64,000 bases of DNA from Isoetes taiwanensis (Eukaryota > Streptophyta > Lycopodiopsida > Isoetales > Isoetaceae). Shown piece after piece: positions 1-11,481 of the stretch; the first letter of the stretch is position 1, and the number at the start of each line of letters is the position of its first letter. The translations under genes and the position numbers were made by a program. The notes below the pieces were generated by a model. That model did no database searches. It was not told the DNA's origin and saw only the letters and a program-made list of their open reading frames with translations. The stretch spans positions 399,447 through 463,446 of the forward strand of contig JAJEKV010000268.1 of the NCBI GenBank assembly GCA_021234155.1. The letters are read 5' to 3'.

Positions 1-515
1 ATTTATTGTGAAAAAGCTCCAAAATCTGCAAGTTTGAGGTCGGACCCGGTAAATAAAGAGAACCAAATTTTAGATCAAAATGTTTGGAGGAAAAATGACC
101 AAACTTACTTTCGCTTTCCGGTGCACCTTTGCTTGCCCCTGTACCATTTCCTGTGGCATTATCAATGTATGCGGTATTTGTCCTCTTGTCGGTGGGATTA
201 AAACGAAGAAAATGGACTTTTATAATGTTTGCACGAGCACGAGACATCATTAGACAAGTTAGACAAAGTGGACAAGTTCAAAGGTGGATCCAACAAAATT
301 ACCTCTTTTGGGTCAGCCAAACATTCGACAATTTTGCATCAATTGCATCTTGATTTTCTATATGGGACGGCTCTTCGCAAGCAAGACAACCATGTCTTTT
401 GTCGATGCCTTTGGTCCGGTAATAAGTAATATTTAATTGTTCGGGACACAAAACTAATGAAAAGTTGAACACTACACAATTGGTCTGATTGGTTAAGTAT
501 TAAATGCAAACTTAC
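1..515. other. Non-coding flank, no gene recognised
   Basis: No reading frame here resembles a known protein. The stretch lies 3' of the H+-ATPase remnant, which reads on the minus strand and whose last recognisable exon ends at 516 with a GTAAG donor at 511-515. Further ATPase exons would be expected below 511, but I found none. Confidence 0.5.
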
Positions 516-1250
516 CTCAATCAAATTCTTGTCCAAGTCGGGGTCCGAGTCTTATCACTACATAAGGCGTCCATCCCGACCCATTTCTTCAATGGCGTCA
601 TACGTTTTGTGATAGCCCCCTGTTTAGTAACGGAAGCTTCAAGTTAGAACCCTTGGGGAAGTCAAAGCTACAAAGAGTGAAGTGTACTTGTTATGATAAA
701 CGATGAGATCCAATTGCCATAGTTACTGAAAGGAATGTGGGCATCGCAATTGCTATTCCACCAATGAGAAGCACAAGGAGATTGTTAATTCCATCACGAT
801 ACTTGCGTTTTTGAATAGGATACATCACAATAATTTCTATGAGCATTCCAATTGCAATTGAGCAGGATGCGAGAAGTTTCCAATTCTTTGTAAGAACCTA
901 CAATAGATAAAAGAAGTTATCGGCATGCATTTCACAAGAAATAAATATAAGAGAGGGTATGGTATTTACCTCCGAAAGTGACCAACTTGTTTTGTTGTAT
1001 CAACCAAGTGAGCAGCCTTTAGAAGAATGTGTGCACCCGGTTGCAATAACCCGACTTCAATTTCTCCCCTGTTTACAAGTTGATCCAAAGAACACCTCAT
1101 CTCCTGGTTTCTTTGTCCTCGGGCAATGATTCATCGTCAATGCAGACTGACCAATACAAAAAGTTCTTAACGAGGTTGAAAGATAATTTCCCTGAACTAA
1201 ACTACAATTAAGTAAACAAACAAAACGATCGATCTTTAAAGGATCTCCTT
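516..1250 (-). pseudogene. AHA: Plasma-membrane H+-ATPase (P-type, AHA family) pseudogene fragment
   Basis: This is a remnant of the proton pump that energises the plant plasma membrane. On the minus strand the blocks occur in family order: GDPLKID (about 1228-1250); QSALT and GDEVFFGSTCKQGE (exon about 970-1146); [32 protein letters not shown] and [12 protein letters not shown] (exon about 688-897); GAITKRM and CSDKT, the phosphorylation-site loop (exon about 516-619). Introns are about 70 nt; clear donors are GTAAAT just below 970 and GTAAG at 511-515. It is broken. A TAA at 691-693 stands where the family has CAA (Gln). The Gly of DKTGT reads Arg, the Pro of GGIPIAMP reads Ala, and frame changes occur near 1040, 1120 and 570. 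Only the middle of the protein is present, about 150 of some 950 residues. Some frame breaks could be sequencing error; the substitutions are harder to explain that way. Family identity is near certain. Confidence 0.9.
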
Positions 1251-1324
1251 GGTAACTCTTGTCCGTGAATTTGATAAAAATGAATAGCATCAACGGATGA
1301 GAAGAATAACAAGGTAATGCATTA

Positions 1325-1420
1325 GAAACGTATTCCCACCACTGGGACAGAGAAAGAAAGAAAATAGTAAGGAAACACATTCCCACCATTGGGACAGGGA
1401 AAGAAAGAAAATAGTATAAG
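1325..1420. repeat. Two-copy tandem repeat, about 47 bp unit
   Basis: Two adjacent units begin GAAACG at 1325 and GAAACAC at 1372. Both read TTCCCACCAYTGGGACAG followed by AAGAAAGAAAATAGTA, with few differences. It lies just upstream of the H+-ATPase fragment and has no coding sense I can see. Confidence 0.8.
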
Positions 1421-1984
1421 AAATTTTTAAAGTTCATTCGCGGCAAAGCACAAGATTGGAGAAATAAGAGGATAATTAGACATCACAAAACCATATTGGA
1501 TGACCTTTTGACACTTCAAAGCGCAGCGGTTTGACAAAGTTTGAGTTCTCTTGTGACATCCGCATATAATCCAAAGACCGCCTAAAAAATCGGTTGGAGG
1601 GCTTAAGCCCTTGGGGGGTCGCGATAGCCATAGCCGATCTTCTCTATTGCCGTTATCCGGTTCAACCATCTGTGACCCACCCGCAAAGGCTTAACCGCCA
1701 TTTACATGTGACCCACGGCGCAAAGTAACGCCGATTTCTGAGGGGAGTAGTAGGTTTTTAGCAGTCATCAGCATATCCTAGGTATATTTGAGCATATACT
1801 TAGGATATGCCACAAACCCATATAAACAAGGATTTGCCCCCTTAGGGGCAACCCAAAAATAGTTTAATTAGTTTAATTTAGTAGTGTTAGTTGTTTATTT
1901 TATTATATTAAGTTGTAACTATTACATTTATTATTATTGTTATTATTATTTAAAATTATTGTCAGTTTCATTGTTTCTCTTTGG
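1421..1984. other. Intergenic AT-rich stretch with a TTA microsatellite
   Basis: I see no gene. An imperfect (TTA)n tract lies at about 1929-1950, immediately upstream of the LINE remnant. GTGACCCAC is repeated at about 1671 and 1708. Confidence 0.5.
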
Positions 1985-2640
1985 GTATCGTCCATCCCCC
2001 TCTTTGCTTCATGCAACCTTCTGATAACATCTCTTTAGAGCAGTGGGTGCAATACTTAATTCAAGCTTATGATCCTCACATGATCTTGAATATGGTGTCA
2101 ATACAGCTAGGTCCCACATTGGTTATAAAAGAGGTGGATGTTGCTCAAGGCTTGCAACACCTCGCTAATGACATAAAATCGTTTGACGGGATTCTTGAAC
2201 AACAGTTGACAGGGGCAGAGAAATTATGGACCAAGTAGGTTTTACATAAGCACTCTGTCCCGCACTCTGCCATTGAGCACACTGTTAGATGGCAATCAAA
2301 ATAAATGGTCAAAATAAATGGCAAAATCTTTATTGCTGCTTGTGGTTTTGTGGAAGCTTTCGGCACAGTTCCTAGGGGGAAGTTATGGGGGAGATTGTCA
2401 CAATTAGGTGTCCTTCAATAGTTGCAAAATGCAGCCAACATACTGTATGAGACAGTCTCAGTCCAAAGGCCACCATCAAGCCAGCCTATCAACGATAGTA
2501 TAGGAGTGCACCAAGGATGTCTAAACGCTCTCACATTGTTTGAACTATACATTGATCAATCGAGAGCTGGCTTGCTCATTTTGCTTACGTCCTTGCCAGT
2601 ATGCAACATCATCTGCACTCAGTACTTTATGCCCCAACGC
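1985..2640 (+). pseudogene. Non-LTR retrotransposon (LINE) reverse transcriptase remnant
   Basis: This is a decayed piece of a LINE polyprotein. The part from 1985 to 2238 looks like the linker between endonuclease and reverse transcriptase (LEQWVQYLIQAYDP, then EVDVAQGLQHLANDIKSFDG). From about 2336 the frame reads FVEAFGTVPRGKLW, matching the RT motif AFDTVPR with the first catalytic Asp changed to Gly. It continues through LYETVS to SIGVHQGC and LTLFELYID, matching the GVKQGCPLSPTLF.LYID block of plant LINEs. In-frame stops at about 2236 and 2419 break it, and no YxDD motif follows. It cannot encode an active enzyme. Identification rests on motif order and spacing. Confidence 0.75.
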
Positions 2641-2879
2641 TGAAATGTGAGTGAGCTTGGCGAAAGAGCAAGGGCTTCCTGATCTCCTCTTCTAGATAGC
2701 ATAGAAAACTTTGCTTCATCTAACAAGATCAAAATGTGAAGGTGGTGCAAATATTACCTTGGAATGGAGTTTACAACCACCACATACTAGGATACTTTGC
2801 ATCTTAAAATGAACATTACATCTTATAAATTTTGTATTTAAGCTAAACCATTACATCTTATAGTTTTAATTTAGTTCCC

Positions 2880-3160
2880 TCCGAAAGCCCTTTTGGTTTG
2901 GGTGCATATTCAAATAACGGGTCAGCACTGGAACTTCATCAACTCAAGGGGGGTTCACATTATATTGGCCATACAACACTAGTGAGTGATCTTTAGGGGG
3001 TTTATTTTTTATAAAAACATCCAACACAAACCATTAACATCCAACATATAAAAATTAAATCCCCCAACTCATAACAACTAACACATAACAACCATTGACA
3101 TTAACAACCAACACATAACTACCATTGACATTACATTAGAAAAAAAATGGGGTCTCCAAC
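2880..3160. repeat. Foldback-family fragment (member 1)
   Basis: The stretch carries the family signature TTTGGTTTGGGTGCATATTC (2890s). It then has direct repeats of the words ACCAACACATAACAACC and ATTGACATTA, and ends in a block whose reverse complement forms the left edge of member 4 at 17,005. The centre found in other members is absent, so this is a rearranged or truncated copy. Confidence 0.7.
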
Positions 3161-3450
3161 CATCCTTAAACTTAATATTAAAAATTCCACCTAAGTTTAC
3201 ACATGGAGCCAATGGGGAGATACCTGTAATGTTGTAAGGGCACATTACGTGGCAATAGAAGTGTGCTCAATCTCTTACTAGGCATCCACATGGCCACTTT
3301 TAATTGGACACGAGTTTCAATAGGGCTTCCCTTGTGTGGGTAGAGATATCTATAATCTTACTTGGTTTATGTAAGACGAAATTCTAAACCTCTGAAAATT
3401 TCCGGAATGGTAATCGTAATGGTTTTAGGGTTAGTCTTTCGGAGCGTAAA

Positions 3451-3920
3451 GAAGGCGTAGGAGTTCCGATTCATCCATTTCGGTTCATCTGAGATCTTGA
3501 TTGGAGGAGCATCAAAACAAATGAGGTGCGACTTGCTAGTTTACATAAAAAAAAAATTGTTGTTTGTAACATTGCCTTTGGTATAACTAGAGCAGAGGTT
3601 GCCCTAATAGATTCTACAATCCCATTCCATTGCGTGCTTTCCGAGAAAAGAAAGAAGGCGAAGGAGTTAGATTCATCCACTTGGTTCATCACTGATTTTG
3701 ATTGGAGGAGCATCAAAACAAATGAGGTGCGACTTGCTAGTTTACATAAAAAAATTTCTTTATTTGTAACATTGCCTTTGGTATAACTAAGCAGAGGTGG
3801 CCCCGATAGATTCTACAATCCCATTCCATTCGTACCGAGGCGAGAATGAAGGCGAAGGAGTTCCGATTCATCCACTTGGTTCATCTCTGATTTTGATTGG
3901 AGGAGCATCAAAAGAAATCA
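3451..3920. repeat. Tandem repeat, about 200 bp unit, 2.4 copies
   Basis: Units begin GAAGGCG at 3451, 3654 and 3848, so the period is 203 then 194. Each contains GATTGGAGGAGCATCAAAA, and the two full units also share TTGCCTTTGGTATAACTA. The third unit is cut short near 3920. Both strands are open across parts of it, a side effect of the repetition rather than evidence of a gene. Confidence 0.9.
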
Positions 3921-5765
3921 GGTGCTTAACATGCCATTTGATTCTTTCATATGCATTAGGATTGAAGTGTTAAGAAGTCTGGTTTTTAAGAAACAACTTG
4001 CTTCTCTTACGCTACAATTTGTATCTTTCTTTGTAATCGGTTTTGCTTTGCTTTTAATTTTGCTCTTTACATTATTACATCAATTGAAGGTAGTTGCTTA
4101 GTTCTCAAAAATCGATTAGTGCTTTGCTTATCATTTTGAATGACAAAATTGTTGCTTTCGATTCTTGTTTTGTTGTCCGAGGTCATGTCAATGCTTAGGT
4201 TTGGTCAGTCTGATTATTGTGCGTAATCGAGGAAAAGTGAGAATGGTGATTGGCTTGAACCCGTGTTTCCATTGGTTCATGGGTTACCATGATGCCTCGA
4301 ACAAGCCCTGGTGAGCATAAGGTAGATAAGTCCAGGGTTAAGTGACCTCTCAACTCATTGGAAGGGACGAGTAAAAGACATTGTATTTAGTCACGGGGGT
4401 AAGAAGGTTCTTTTTTGTTGTGGAGCATGCTTACGGTCCACGTGAAATGGCAAAGGAGTCAATTGCGGGGAAGCCATCATGTCCTAAACTTGAAGCCAAT
4501 TACATTTCCTCCTCGACTTTGTTGATAGAGTGGGCCTTTCGAGCATTACAAAGCGTCCTTGAAGTCTACCATTATAAGATAGGGCATTTGTTATTTGAGG
4601 ATTTTTTCAAGGAAAATTCTGCATGATGAAAGGCATCTGGTTTCATAAATTCCACTACGATATCTACAAAGGCGCGCATAGGAAAACTTGTGGAGATCGG
4701 TCCCCAGAGCTTAAAATCCATGGGGTCTTTGAATTGCGTGATCGAGAAAGTACTAACATCCTATCGTGTACATCGGCGAAAGAAGTCTATAGGACCCTCA
4801 CAGAAAGTGGTGGAGTTAGATGTGCCATCAAAGTGTTTTTGCCAGTTAACGTATTTTCCTTCTTCTTTCAATCTGAATCGTTTAAGGTTGCTCCTCAAAC
4901 ATATACGTGTAATCACATTACAACCAAGACATTGGAAGGCTTATTTTTGGCTGATTGGATGCGGAGGGAGCATGAAAGTGGAGGCCAAATTACGAGAATG
5001 CATGGCTGCAACAAATCGTTCATTTTCGGGTAATATGTATATTTCTAAGACTATTGGATATCTGATTGACCATTTCTAAGACTATTTCTAAAAGTTCCAC
5101 CATTTTTACCGGAGTCTACAGGTTGACTAAGCAAATGTTATATTGCAACTATTTTATTGAAAGAAGAAAGCGCTTTTGGAAGAATGGTCGTTATCATTGG
5201 AAAGCTGTGGAAGAACATGGCAGTAATCCTCTTTTCATGGATCTGAGTATTGTTTATGGCGAAGCTGAAAATAGAGTGCTCAAGCGTGGAGGAGGACTGC
5301 GCTACTACTTGGTAGAAAAGCTGTTAGATACTTTTCGGGATGCATGGTGAGTTTAGGTTCTTTTTGAATGGAAGAAAGATTGGATATCGCGAGGGAATCA
5401 CGAAATCAAGTGTAAAGATTGCAAGTTTCCAAATGTAGTCGGCATTAAATCAATAATATAATAGGAAAAAATTTGTTGGATCTTTGGATCTTCGGGTTCA
5501 ATTCACGAAATCACGATGAAATTCTGAAATCTTCTATGTCTTTATCAAGCTTGATTCCGAGCCATGCATACAACTATTGATTGACTTTTTCAATCTGTAA
5601 TAAACTTTAGAAGCGTATGAGAGAGGACTGGACTATAAAGCGTCTTTAAATTCTTTTTGCAAAACTTCACTCTCGTACACATTGTATTGGCGAGAGTCAA
5701 ATTTATTCTACAACATCCATTCAAGTACAAATTGTCATGAGCAGGACAAAGGCATTACAACTTAC
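3921..5765. other. Unassigned region with several open frames on the plus strand
   Basis: Overlapping plus-strand frames of 81-136 codons run from about 4381 to 5350. None gives a family I recognise. The last (about 5066-5349) has gene-like composition, including RRKRFWKNGRYHW and a C-terminal LRYYLVEKLLDTFRDAW, and could be part of a decayed gene or element. Nothing ties these frames into one transcript. Confidence 0.3.
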
Positions 5766-6062
5766 TTTTGATAGTGATCATCCAAGAAATAAAGCCTTAC
5801 ATTTTTATACTTTTCATACAACATTTATTTTTTAGAGTGCACATTGACTCTTGCAAGGCTTGCATTCACTTGTCATTTATAGATCATGCACTACCTTTGC
5901 AAGACTTGTCTCATTGTTTTATGGATTGTCTCTTATGGATCCCTTTTACACTAAGTGGCATCTTGAACCTTTGCCTTTCAGAGATAGAGGACAAGTCAAA
6001 TTTGGAGAAGAAATCACCTGCACGTCTTGCAAGTCTTGCAATGGTAACCCTTTGAATATGTA

Positions 6063-6174
6063 GCATTATAACAGGGGGTTTTTTTTGTGATTTTATACGC
6101 TTTTTGGCATGGTTTTTATATGATTTCATGGGCGTATTGCACGAGGCATACTAATCAGTATATCTAGAGTGCAC
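6063..6174 (+). repeat. Short dispersed repeat ending CTAGAGTGCAC (copy a)
   Basis: A module of about 110 bp begins GCATTATAACAGGGGG, runs through a T-rich tract and CTTTTTGGCATGGTTTTTAT, and ends CTAGAGTGCAC. Related copies lie at 8580-8676 (same strand) and 26,124-26,244 (opposite strand). It may be the end of a terminal-inverted-repeat element. Confidence 0.6.
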
Positions 6175-7959
6175 ACTGAATTCTCATATTTGAATAGCAT
6201 TTTATCTATGGTTTTACAATGGTTTTATTTGAATGTATCTATGGTTTTACAATGGTTTTGCCTTGTATGTTTTTGTTCCTTAAAAATTTAATTAATTTAA
6301 TTTTATGAAGGCCATGCAAACAACGAGGCATTCAACTTTAGGGTTCGACTTTAGGGTTCGTGGAAAGGGGATTTAGAGGACCATTTCGGCAGTTTTCTCC
6401 TCGCTATCGCTTCTCTGAGTTCTATGGTTTGGGACCCATCAGATTTGCTTCGGTTTGCCGGATGCACAAAATCCTTGGCCTTGGCAGACTTTATGGGAGG
6501 ATTGGCCTAACAATGGCTCTGAGGACCATTTTGGGCGAGAAACAAGTCCGGGCCGAAGATGCGGAGAGGTCGGCTCCAAGCTCCGGTGATTTTTTCTATG
6601 GGGCAACATTCGGCGGGTTCAGCTTTGCTTTCTTGTTCTTGTTTTCCCTTGAAGGGTGACTTATTGAAGATCTGAAGCTCTTTGGTGAAGGGAAAATACG
6701 TATGGATATATCGTCCCCTTGGCTTCGGGCATCTCTTCTACACAATTCTTGAGGTAAGTGATTGCTCTCTCTACCCCTCCAAGGCAAATGATAATCAGAG
6801 ATTCCATAAAGCTTCCACCATCGTTACAACTTAATGTAGGTGGAGCCTTTGTAAGAAGAAAGTGATGCAAAGCAAGTATTCTACAAGAAGTCAAGCCCCA
6901 AGAACTTCTGCCTTGAGCTTTGTAGCATGCCATCAGCGGCGGATAAAGACCTTGCTGATCCTTTGCATTGCTCTGTTCCCCTTTATTGACTCGGCTATCT
7001 CCGCAGTAAGCGATTCTCATTTACAAGCTCGATTATGATTAGTTGTGCGGGTGCATATGTGTGGTCATTTTCGCTAGCTCTGCCCAGATTTTGCAACGTT
7101 TAGTCAATTGCAATCGGTTGGAATGGAAGTTTTTCGTACTAGAAAACTTGAATAAATGTTTTAACTCAACGAAAATTTGGATGTTGCTAATAGGGAGCCA
7201 TTTTTTTAGGCACAAGTCATCCCGTCTTCTTTAAAGCACTTGGTAGCATCTTCTTCTTTGAATTTTTTGAGCTATTGCGGTCTCTTTTTGTTTCAGTATG
7301 CTAATTTGACCACGAGATGTTACCAATTTGGTGTAAAAGTACATGCTCTATTTAAGACCAGTTGAATCTTTCACTTTTAATGTCTTTGGTTTTTCTATCT
7401 TATATGATGATGCATTCATGGACTAGGAATCCATCGTTCAACATTTTGTGCAACTTTAAATCGATGGCGTTGTGGCATGGGTTCTTGGAACTCTCTTGGT
7501 AAATCATTTCGAGCAACAAAGCGATTTACATCTCTTGCGTTGATCTTTGTGCCCATCTTGTGTTTTCTTGGTGTTGTGTTCTTTAGTACTTTGTATTTTT
7601 TTTGCTTACGGTGAGAAGATATCCATACAAGTCTATGCAACTTTTACATTTGGAAGGGTTTTTATTGGCCAATTTTTTCCCTAACATGGGAGGCATTTAT
7701 ATCTATGTTACAAGGCGGAAGAATATCGGAAAAAAAGCTGGAGCTGCTATATGATCGACCTCATTCATTTTCGGTTTTTGACTTCAACTATTTGAAAACT
7801 ATGGCATCTGGAGACTGATTATTATGATACCATATCATGGTTATTTTATTACCATTTGATATATATGTTGTTTCACATTCTATTTGACGTATTATTATAG
7901 CATTTACCCACTAAACAAGCGCAAGAATAGCTAATTGCTCTCTGCTTGAATTTGTTTGA
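6175..7959. other. Unassigned intergenic region
   Basis: Open frames of 60-119 codons occur on both strands (plus about 6360-6659; minus 6661-7020 and 7416-7640). None resembles a family I know and none has a supporting promoter or splice pattern. A short direct repeat containing ACTTTAGGGTTCG lies at about 6330-6360. I call no gene here. Confidence 0.35.
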
Positions 7960-8580
7960 TAGGCAAATCAACCAAGATTTGTATCGTATCTTAAACCACT
8001 ATCCACTTTAAGTGCTCCAAAACTATTATAATACCTTTGCTATTTTCAATAACTCAATAAATTTCTAAATAAAATGCTTTTATAGCATATATAATTATAT
8101 TACATTATACGCTTTAATATTATAGTTACTCATGTTTCATTTTACTATATTCCCTTTTTTTTTCTTAATGCTGCATATTACATAACACATATTGCTACAT
8201 GTTTTAAATGTCTTTTATATTCTCACGTCTATTTTTTTTTATGGCCCGAAGGGCCAAAAATTTTTTTTAGTATAATAACCAACACATAACTACCATTGAC
8301 ATTAATAAATATAACCATTGGATCCAACACATTTAAATTAAAATCCCCCTTAAACCCCCTTTGATTTGGGTGCATATTCACGGGGGTGACTCTGAGCATC
8401 GAGAGAGCTTCGGATTGGCATATTAAGCCTTATTCCTTAATCTACACCGCACGTAAAGTTCCTCATTTGTGGGGTATGCAAGTACAAGATTTGCTATATC
8501 TTGTATAATAGGATTCCAAAAATACTATAAGATTTCAACATGGGAATACTATATGGTGTTGATTTTTATTATACTTGAGG
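7960..8580. repeat. Foldback-family copy lacking its right arm (member 2)
   Basis: The left arm (about 7960-8385) matches the left arm of member 3 almost throughout, from GATAGGCAAATCAACCAAG to TTTGGGTGCATATTCAC. It includes the small palindrome GGCCCGAAGGGCC. The centre (about 8386-8570) matches members 3 and 4, but relative to this arm it is inverted compared with member 3. The right arm is missing and the sequence passes into another dispersed repeat at about 8580. Confidence 0.85.
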
Positions 8581-8676
8581 GGTTTTTTGTGTTTTTTGCA
8601 CGCTTTTGGCATGGTTTTCCTATGATTTCGGTCTTTGTATTCATTGGGCCATACTAAATAGTATTTCTAGAGTGCA
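8580..8676 (+). repeat. Short dispersed repeat ending CTAGAGTGCA (copy b)
   Basis: Same family as 6063-6174: GGGGTTTTTTGTG, CTTTTGGCATGGTTTTCC, then TTTCTAGAGTGCA at the end. It sits exactly where the right arm of the adjacent foldback copy should begin. Confidence 0.6.
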
Positions 8677-8970
8677 GCTTTTCTGGAGCGTTGATGTGGA
8701 TTAGCTTTAACAATCTAACGGTTCTTATGCCGAGCTCCTTATTCATATGCATGAACCCAGCAAAGCTCTGTTCTCTCAGAAGCTCTTGTGGTGGTTTTAT
8801 CCGTCGTGCCGTCGCGCTGATCCGTCTCCCTCTATCCTCATCCAACAGTTGTGGTATGGAAGTTTGTGCTCTTTACATATTCATGACAGACAATCTTCCA
8901 TGGCAGAGATTGGAACAATGCATGATACGGTGTTATTGTGTTTTTGCTGTTTTTTGCTTTTTATGCTACA

Positions 8971-9510
8971 TATTGCATTCATCTTTTTTAAACATTCTGC
9001 AGAAAGTGTTGTGTTATTTGTGTTATAATGCTACATATTTGGTTTTGGTTCTCAAGATTGTAACGTGCAGGGAGATTTCTAGCATGGTGAAGTGGAGATG
9101 GAAAAAGATCAGGCTATAACATCCCCAACTTCCCCTCTGCTTAGCATCATTGCCTTGAAATGGGCCGAAGCCCGAGAATGCATGCGGACCCAAACTGTTG
9201 CCTTTGTTTAATCCGAAAACCTGCATGGCAGGGCCAAATCCCACTGTATTCATCTTCTTTACACATTTTACAGAAAGTCTTGTGTTATTTGCTCTTGGTT
9301 CACAGGATTCAAACGTGCTGGGAGATTACTAGGATGGTAGTGGAGATGGAAAAAGATCTGGCTAAAACATCCTCAACTCCCCCTCTGCTTACCATTTGTG
9401 CCTTAGTACGGATCTGCAGCCCGGAATGCGCATGCGGACCAATCTTGTTGCCTGACTCAATGGGACGGCGAAAGTCTGCATGGCAGAGCCAAAACCGGGA
9501 CCTTGCATTC
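8971..9510. repeat. Tandem duplication, about 275 bp unit
   Basis: The two units start at about 8975 and 9248. Both contain CAGAAAGTSTTGTGTTATTTG, then AGTGGAGATGGAAAAAGATC, then a GCATGCGGACC block. The first unit has about 30 extra bases in its first third. No coding function is evident. Confidence 0.8.
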
Positions 9511-9860
9511 TTTTCTTGAATCCAACTCCTGAAAAAACCTGCATGGCAGCGTGAATCCGAAGCTGCAATCCACTGTGTTACTCTTGAAACCGAGACTCCT
9601 GCACGATTCAGCATGCCAGAACCGAAACCCTAACAAGAGAAACTTTGATGATACCCTGCTGGCTTGCTCCCCCGGCAAACGCAACTGCAATCCATGGCAT
9701 GGCCAATCCGAAAACCCTAACCTCCTGCAAACGCAACTCCAAAGGAAACCCTAACCCTGCCCCAACAAATCTGCCTATCCATTTTCTAAACAACTCAAAT
9801 GACGACCTTCGTGACCATCCTTTATTCCTAGAAAAAAAAAATGGAACCCCTCCTCTCAAA
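9511..9860. other. Intergenic stretch with scattered ACCCTAA words
   Basis: No gene recognised. The heptamer CCCTAAC or a close variant occurs several times between 9625 and 9755, but irregularly and not as a telomere-type array. CTGCATGGCAG recurs near 9476 and 9538. Confidence 0.4.
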
Positions 9861-10016
9861 AACCAACCATTGCTTAGATTAATATCCAATTACAATTACA
9901 AGCTTGTGTCATTCTTACTATAATGCTATATATTCCTTCTAACCTTGTGTTGTCTAACGTGACCAACCATTGCTTAGGTTAATATCCAATTACAATTACA
10001 AGCTTGTGTTATTCTT
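9861..10016. repeat. Two-copy direct repeat, about 56 bp unit
   Basis: CCAACCATTGCTTAGRTTAA followed by TATCCAATTACAATTACAAG occurs at about 9862 and again at about 9962, nearly identical and separated by about 45 bp. Confidence 0.85.
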
Positions 10017-10201
10017 AAGCTTGGGCAGAATGACACTTTCGGGTATTGAATGGAATACTATAGTAATTGTCATCAAGTTAAAAATCTAGTTTAATATTAT
10101 ATTTTTCCATTACATTCTTACTTGCTCAACCTCATGAAATTGTTTGGTTAACATAAAGGTTATAGAAGCCCGAATGAATCACCTCACGAAATAAGCAATA
10201 A

Positions 10202-10495
10202 TGTGGAGCCGAAATTATCGTAGTACGAGAGAAAGCCCAGGTTGAAGTTCAAGTTCGGTTAGTTCCTCCGCCATCACAACCACCACCTCCACATGGCGAG
10301 GATCCTATTGACGTTATGTCATTATGGATAGTTGGATACATCAATGACATGCGATCGTCTATGCAACAAATCCGTAACGCACTGAGCTCAATTGAGAACT
10401 TCATGCTTGATGCACATATCCGTTTGGACATAGATCAGCAAAGGCAATTCGTGCGCCAAATAAGCAGGGCTAAGCTCTCTCTGTGGACTATTTGA
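10202..10495 (+). pseudogene. Coding-like fragment without a start codon, unknown protein
   Basis: A frame of 97 codons runs from just after TAA (10,199-10,201) to TGA (10,493-10,495). It reads a proline-rich stretch (LVPPPSQPPPPHGEDPID) and then an amphipathic, probably helical part (MSLWIVGYINDMRSSMQQI, then LDAHIRLDIDQQRQFVRQI). Such composition is unlikely in random AT-rich DNA, so it is probably the 3' end of a coding region. I do not recognise the family. A diverged version of its last 40 bases precedes foldback member 2 at about 7918-7960, so it probably travels with that repeat. Confidence 0.45.
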
Positions 10496-11481
10496 TAGGC
10501 AAATCAACCAAGATTTGTATCGTATCTTAAACCATTATCCACTTTAAGTGCTCCAAAACTATTATAATACTTTGGCTATTTTCAATAACTCAATAAATTT
10601 CTAAATAAAATGCTTTTATAGCATATATAATTATATTACATTATGCTTTGATATTATAGTTAGTCATGTTCCATTTTACTATATTCCCTTTTTTTTCTTA
10701 ATGCTGCATATAAAATAACACATATTGCTACATGTTTTAGATGTCTTTTATATTCTCACGTTCGCTTTTTTTTTTATGGCCGAAGGGTCAAAATTTTAGT
10801 ATAATAACCAACACATAACTTACCATTGACATTAATAAATATAACCATTGAATCCAACACAGTTAAATTAAAATCCCCCTTAAACCCCCTTTGGTTTGGG
10901 TGCATATTCACACGGGGGGTGACGTAGGGCAGCGAGAGCCCTCATAATTGTATTTTGCACGTACGAAATCAACACCATATAGTATTCCGGTTAAAATCTT
11001 ATAGTATTTTGCAAATCTTGTTATACAAAGATAGCAAATCTTGTACTTGCATACCCCACAAATGAGGAAACTTTATGCATGGTGTAGATTAAGGAATAAG
11101 GGGCTTAATATGCCAACTGACAAATTTCTCGATGCCCTGAGTCACCCCCGTGGTGAATATGCACCCAAACCAAAGGGGTTTAAGGGGATTTTAATTTAAC
11201 TGGTGGTTGGATTCAATGGTTATATTTATTAATGTCAATGGTAGTTATGTGTTGGTTATTATACTAAAATTTTTACACTCTTCGGGCCATAAAAAAACTG
11301 ACGTGGAGAATATAAAAAGACATCTAAAACATGTAGCAATATGTGTTATTTTATATGCAGCATTAAGAAAAAAAAGGGAATATAGTAAAATGGAACATGA
11401 CTAACTATAATATCAAAGCATAATGTAATATAATTATATATGCTATAAAAGCATTTTATTTAGAAATTTATTGAGTTATTG
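10496..11481. repeat. Complete foldback element (member 3)
   Basis: The left arm (about 10,573-10,921) and right arm (about 11,140-11,481) are inverted copies of about 340 bp. The outermost matched word is CAATAACTCAATAAATTTC, with its complement GAAATTTATTGAGTTATTG at 11,463-11,481. The innermost arm word is TTTGGTTTGGGTGCATATTC. The unique centre of about 220 bp is flanked by GTGAC and GTCAC. Nothing in it codes for a transposase. It looks like a non-autonomous foldback or long-arm MITE-like element. Confidence 0.9.

Noticed and set aside
4381-5350. A protein-coding gene made of overlapping plus-strand frames
   Set aside because: The frames overlap in different phases, show no known motif and give no convincing splice pattern.
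9620-9760. Possible interstitial telomeric repeat (ACCCTAA words)
   Set aside because: Only a few irregularly spaced heptamers are present, with unrelated sequence between them; no run of three consecutive units.
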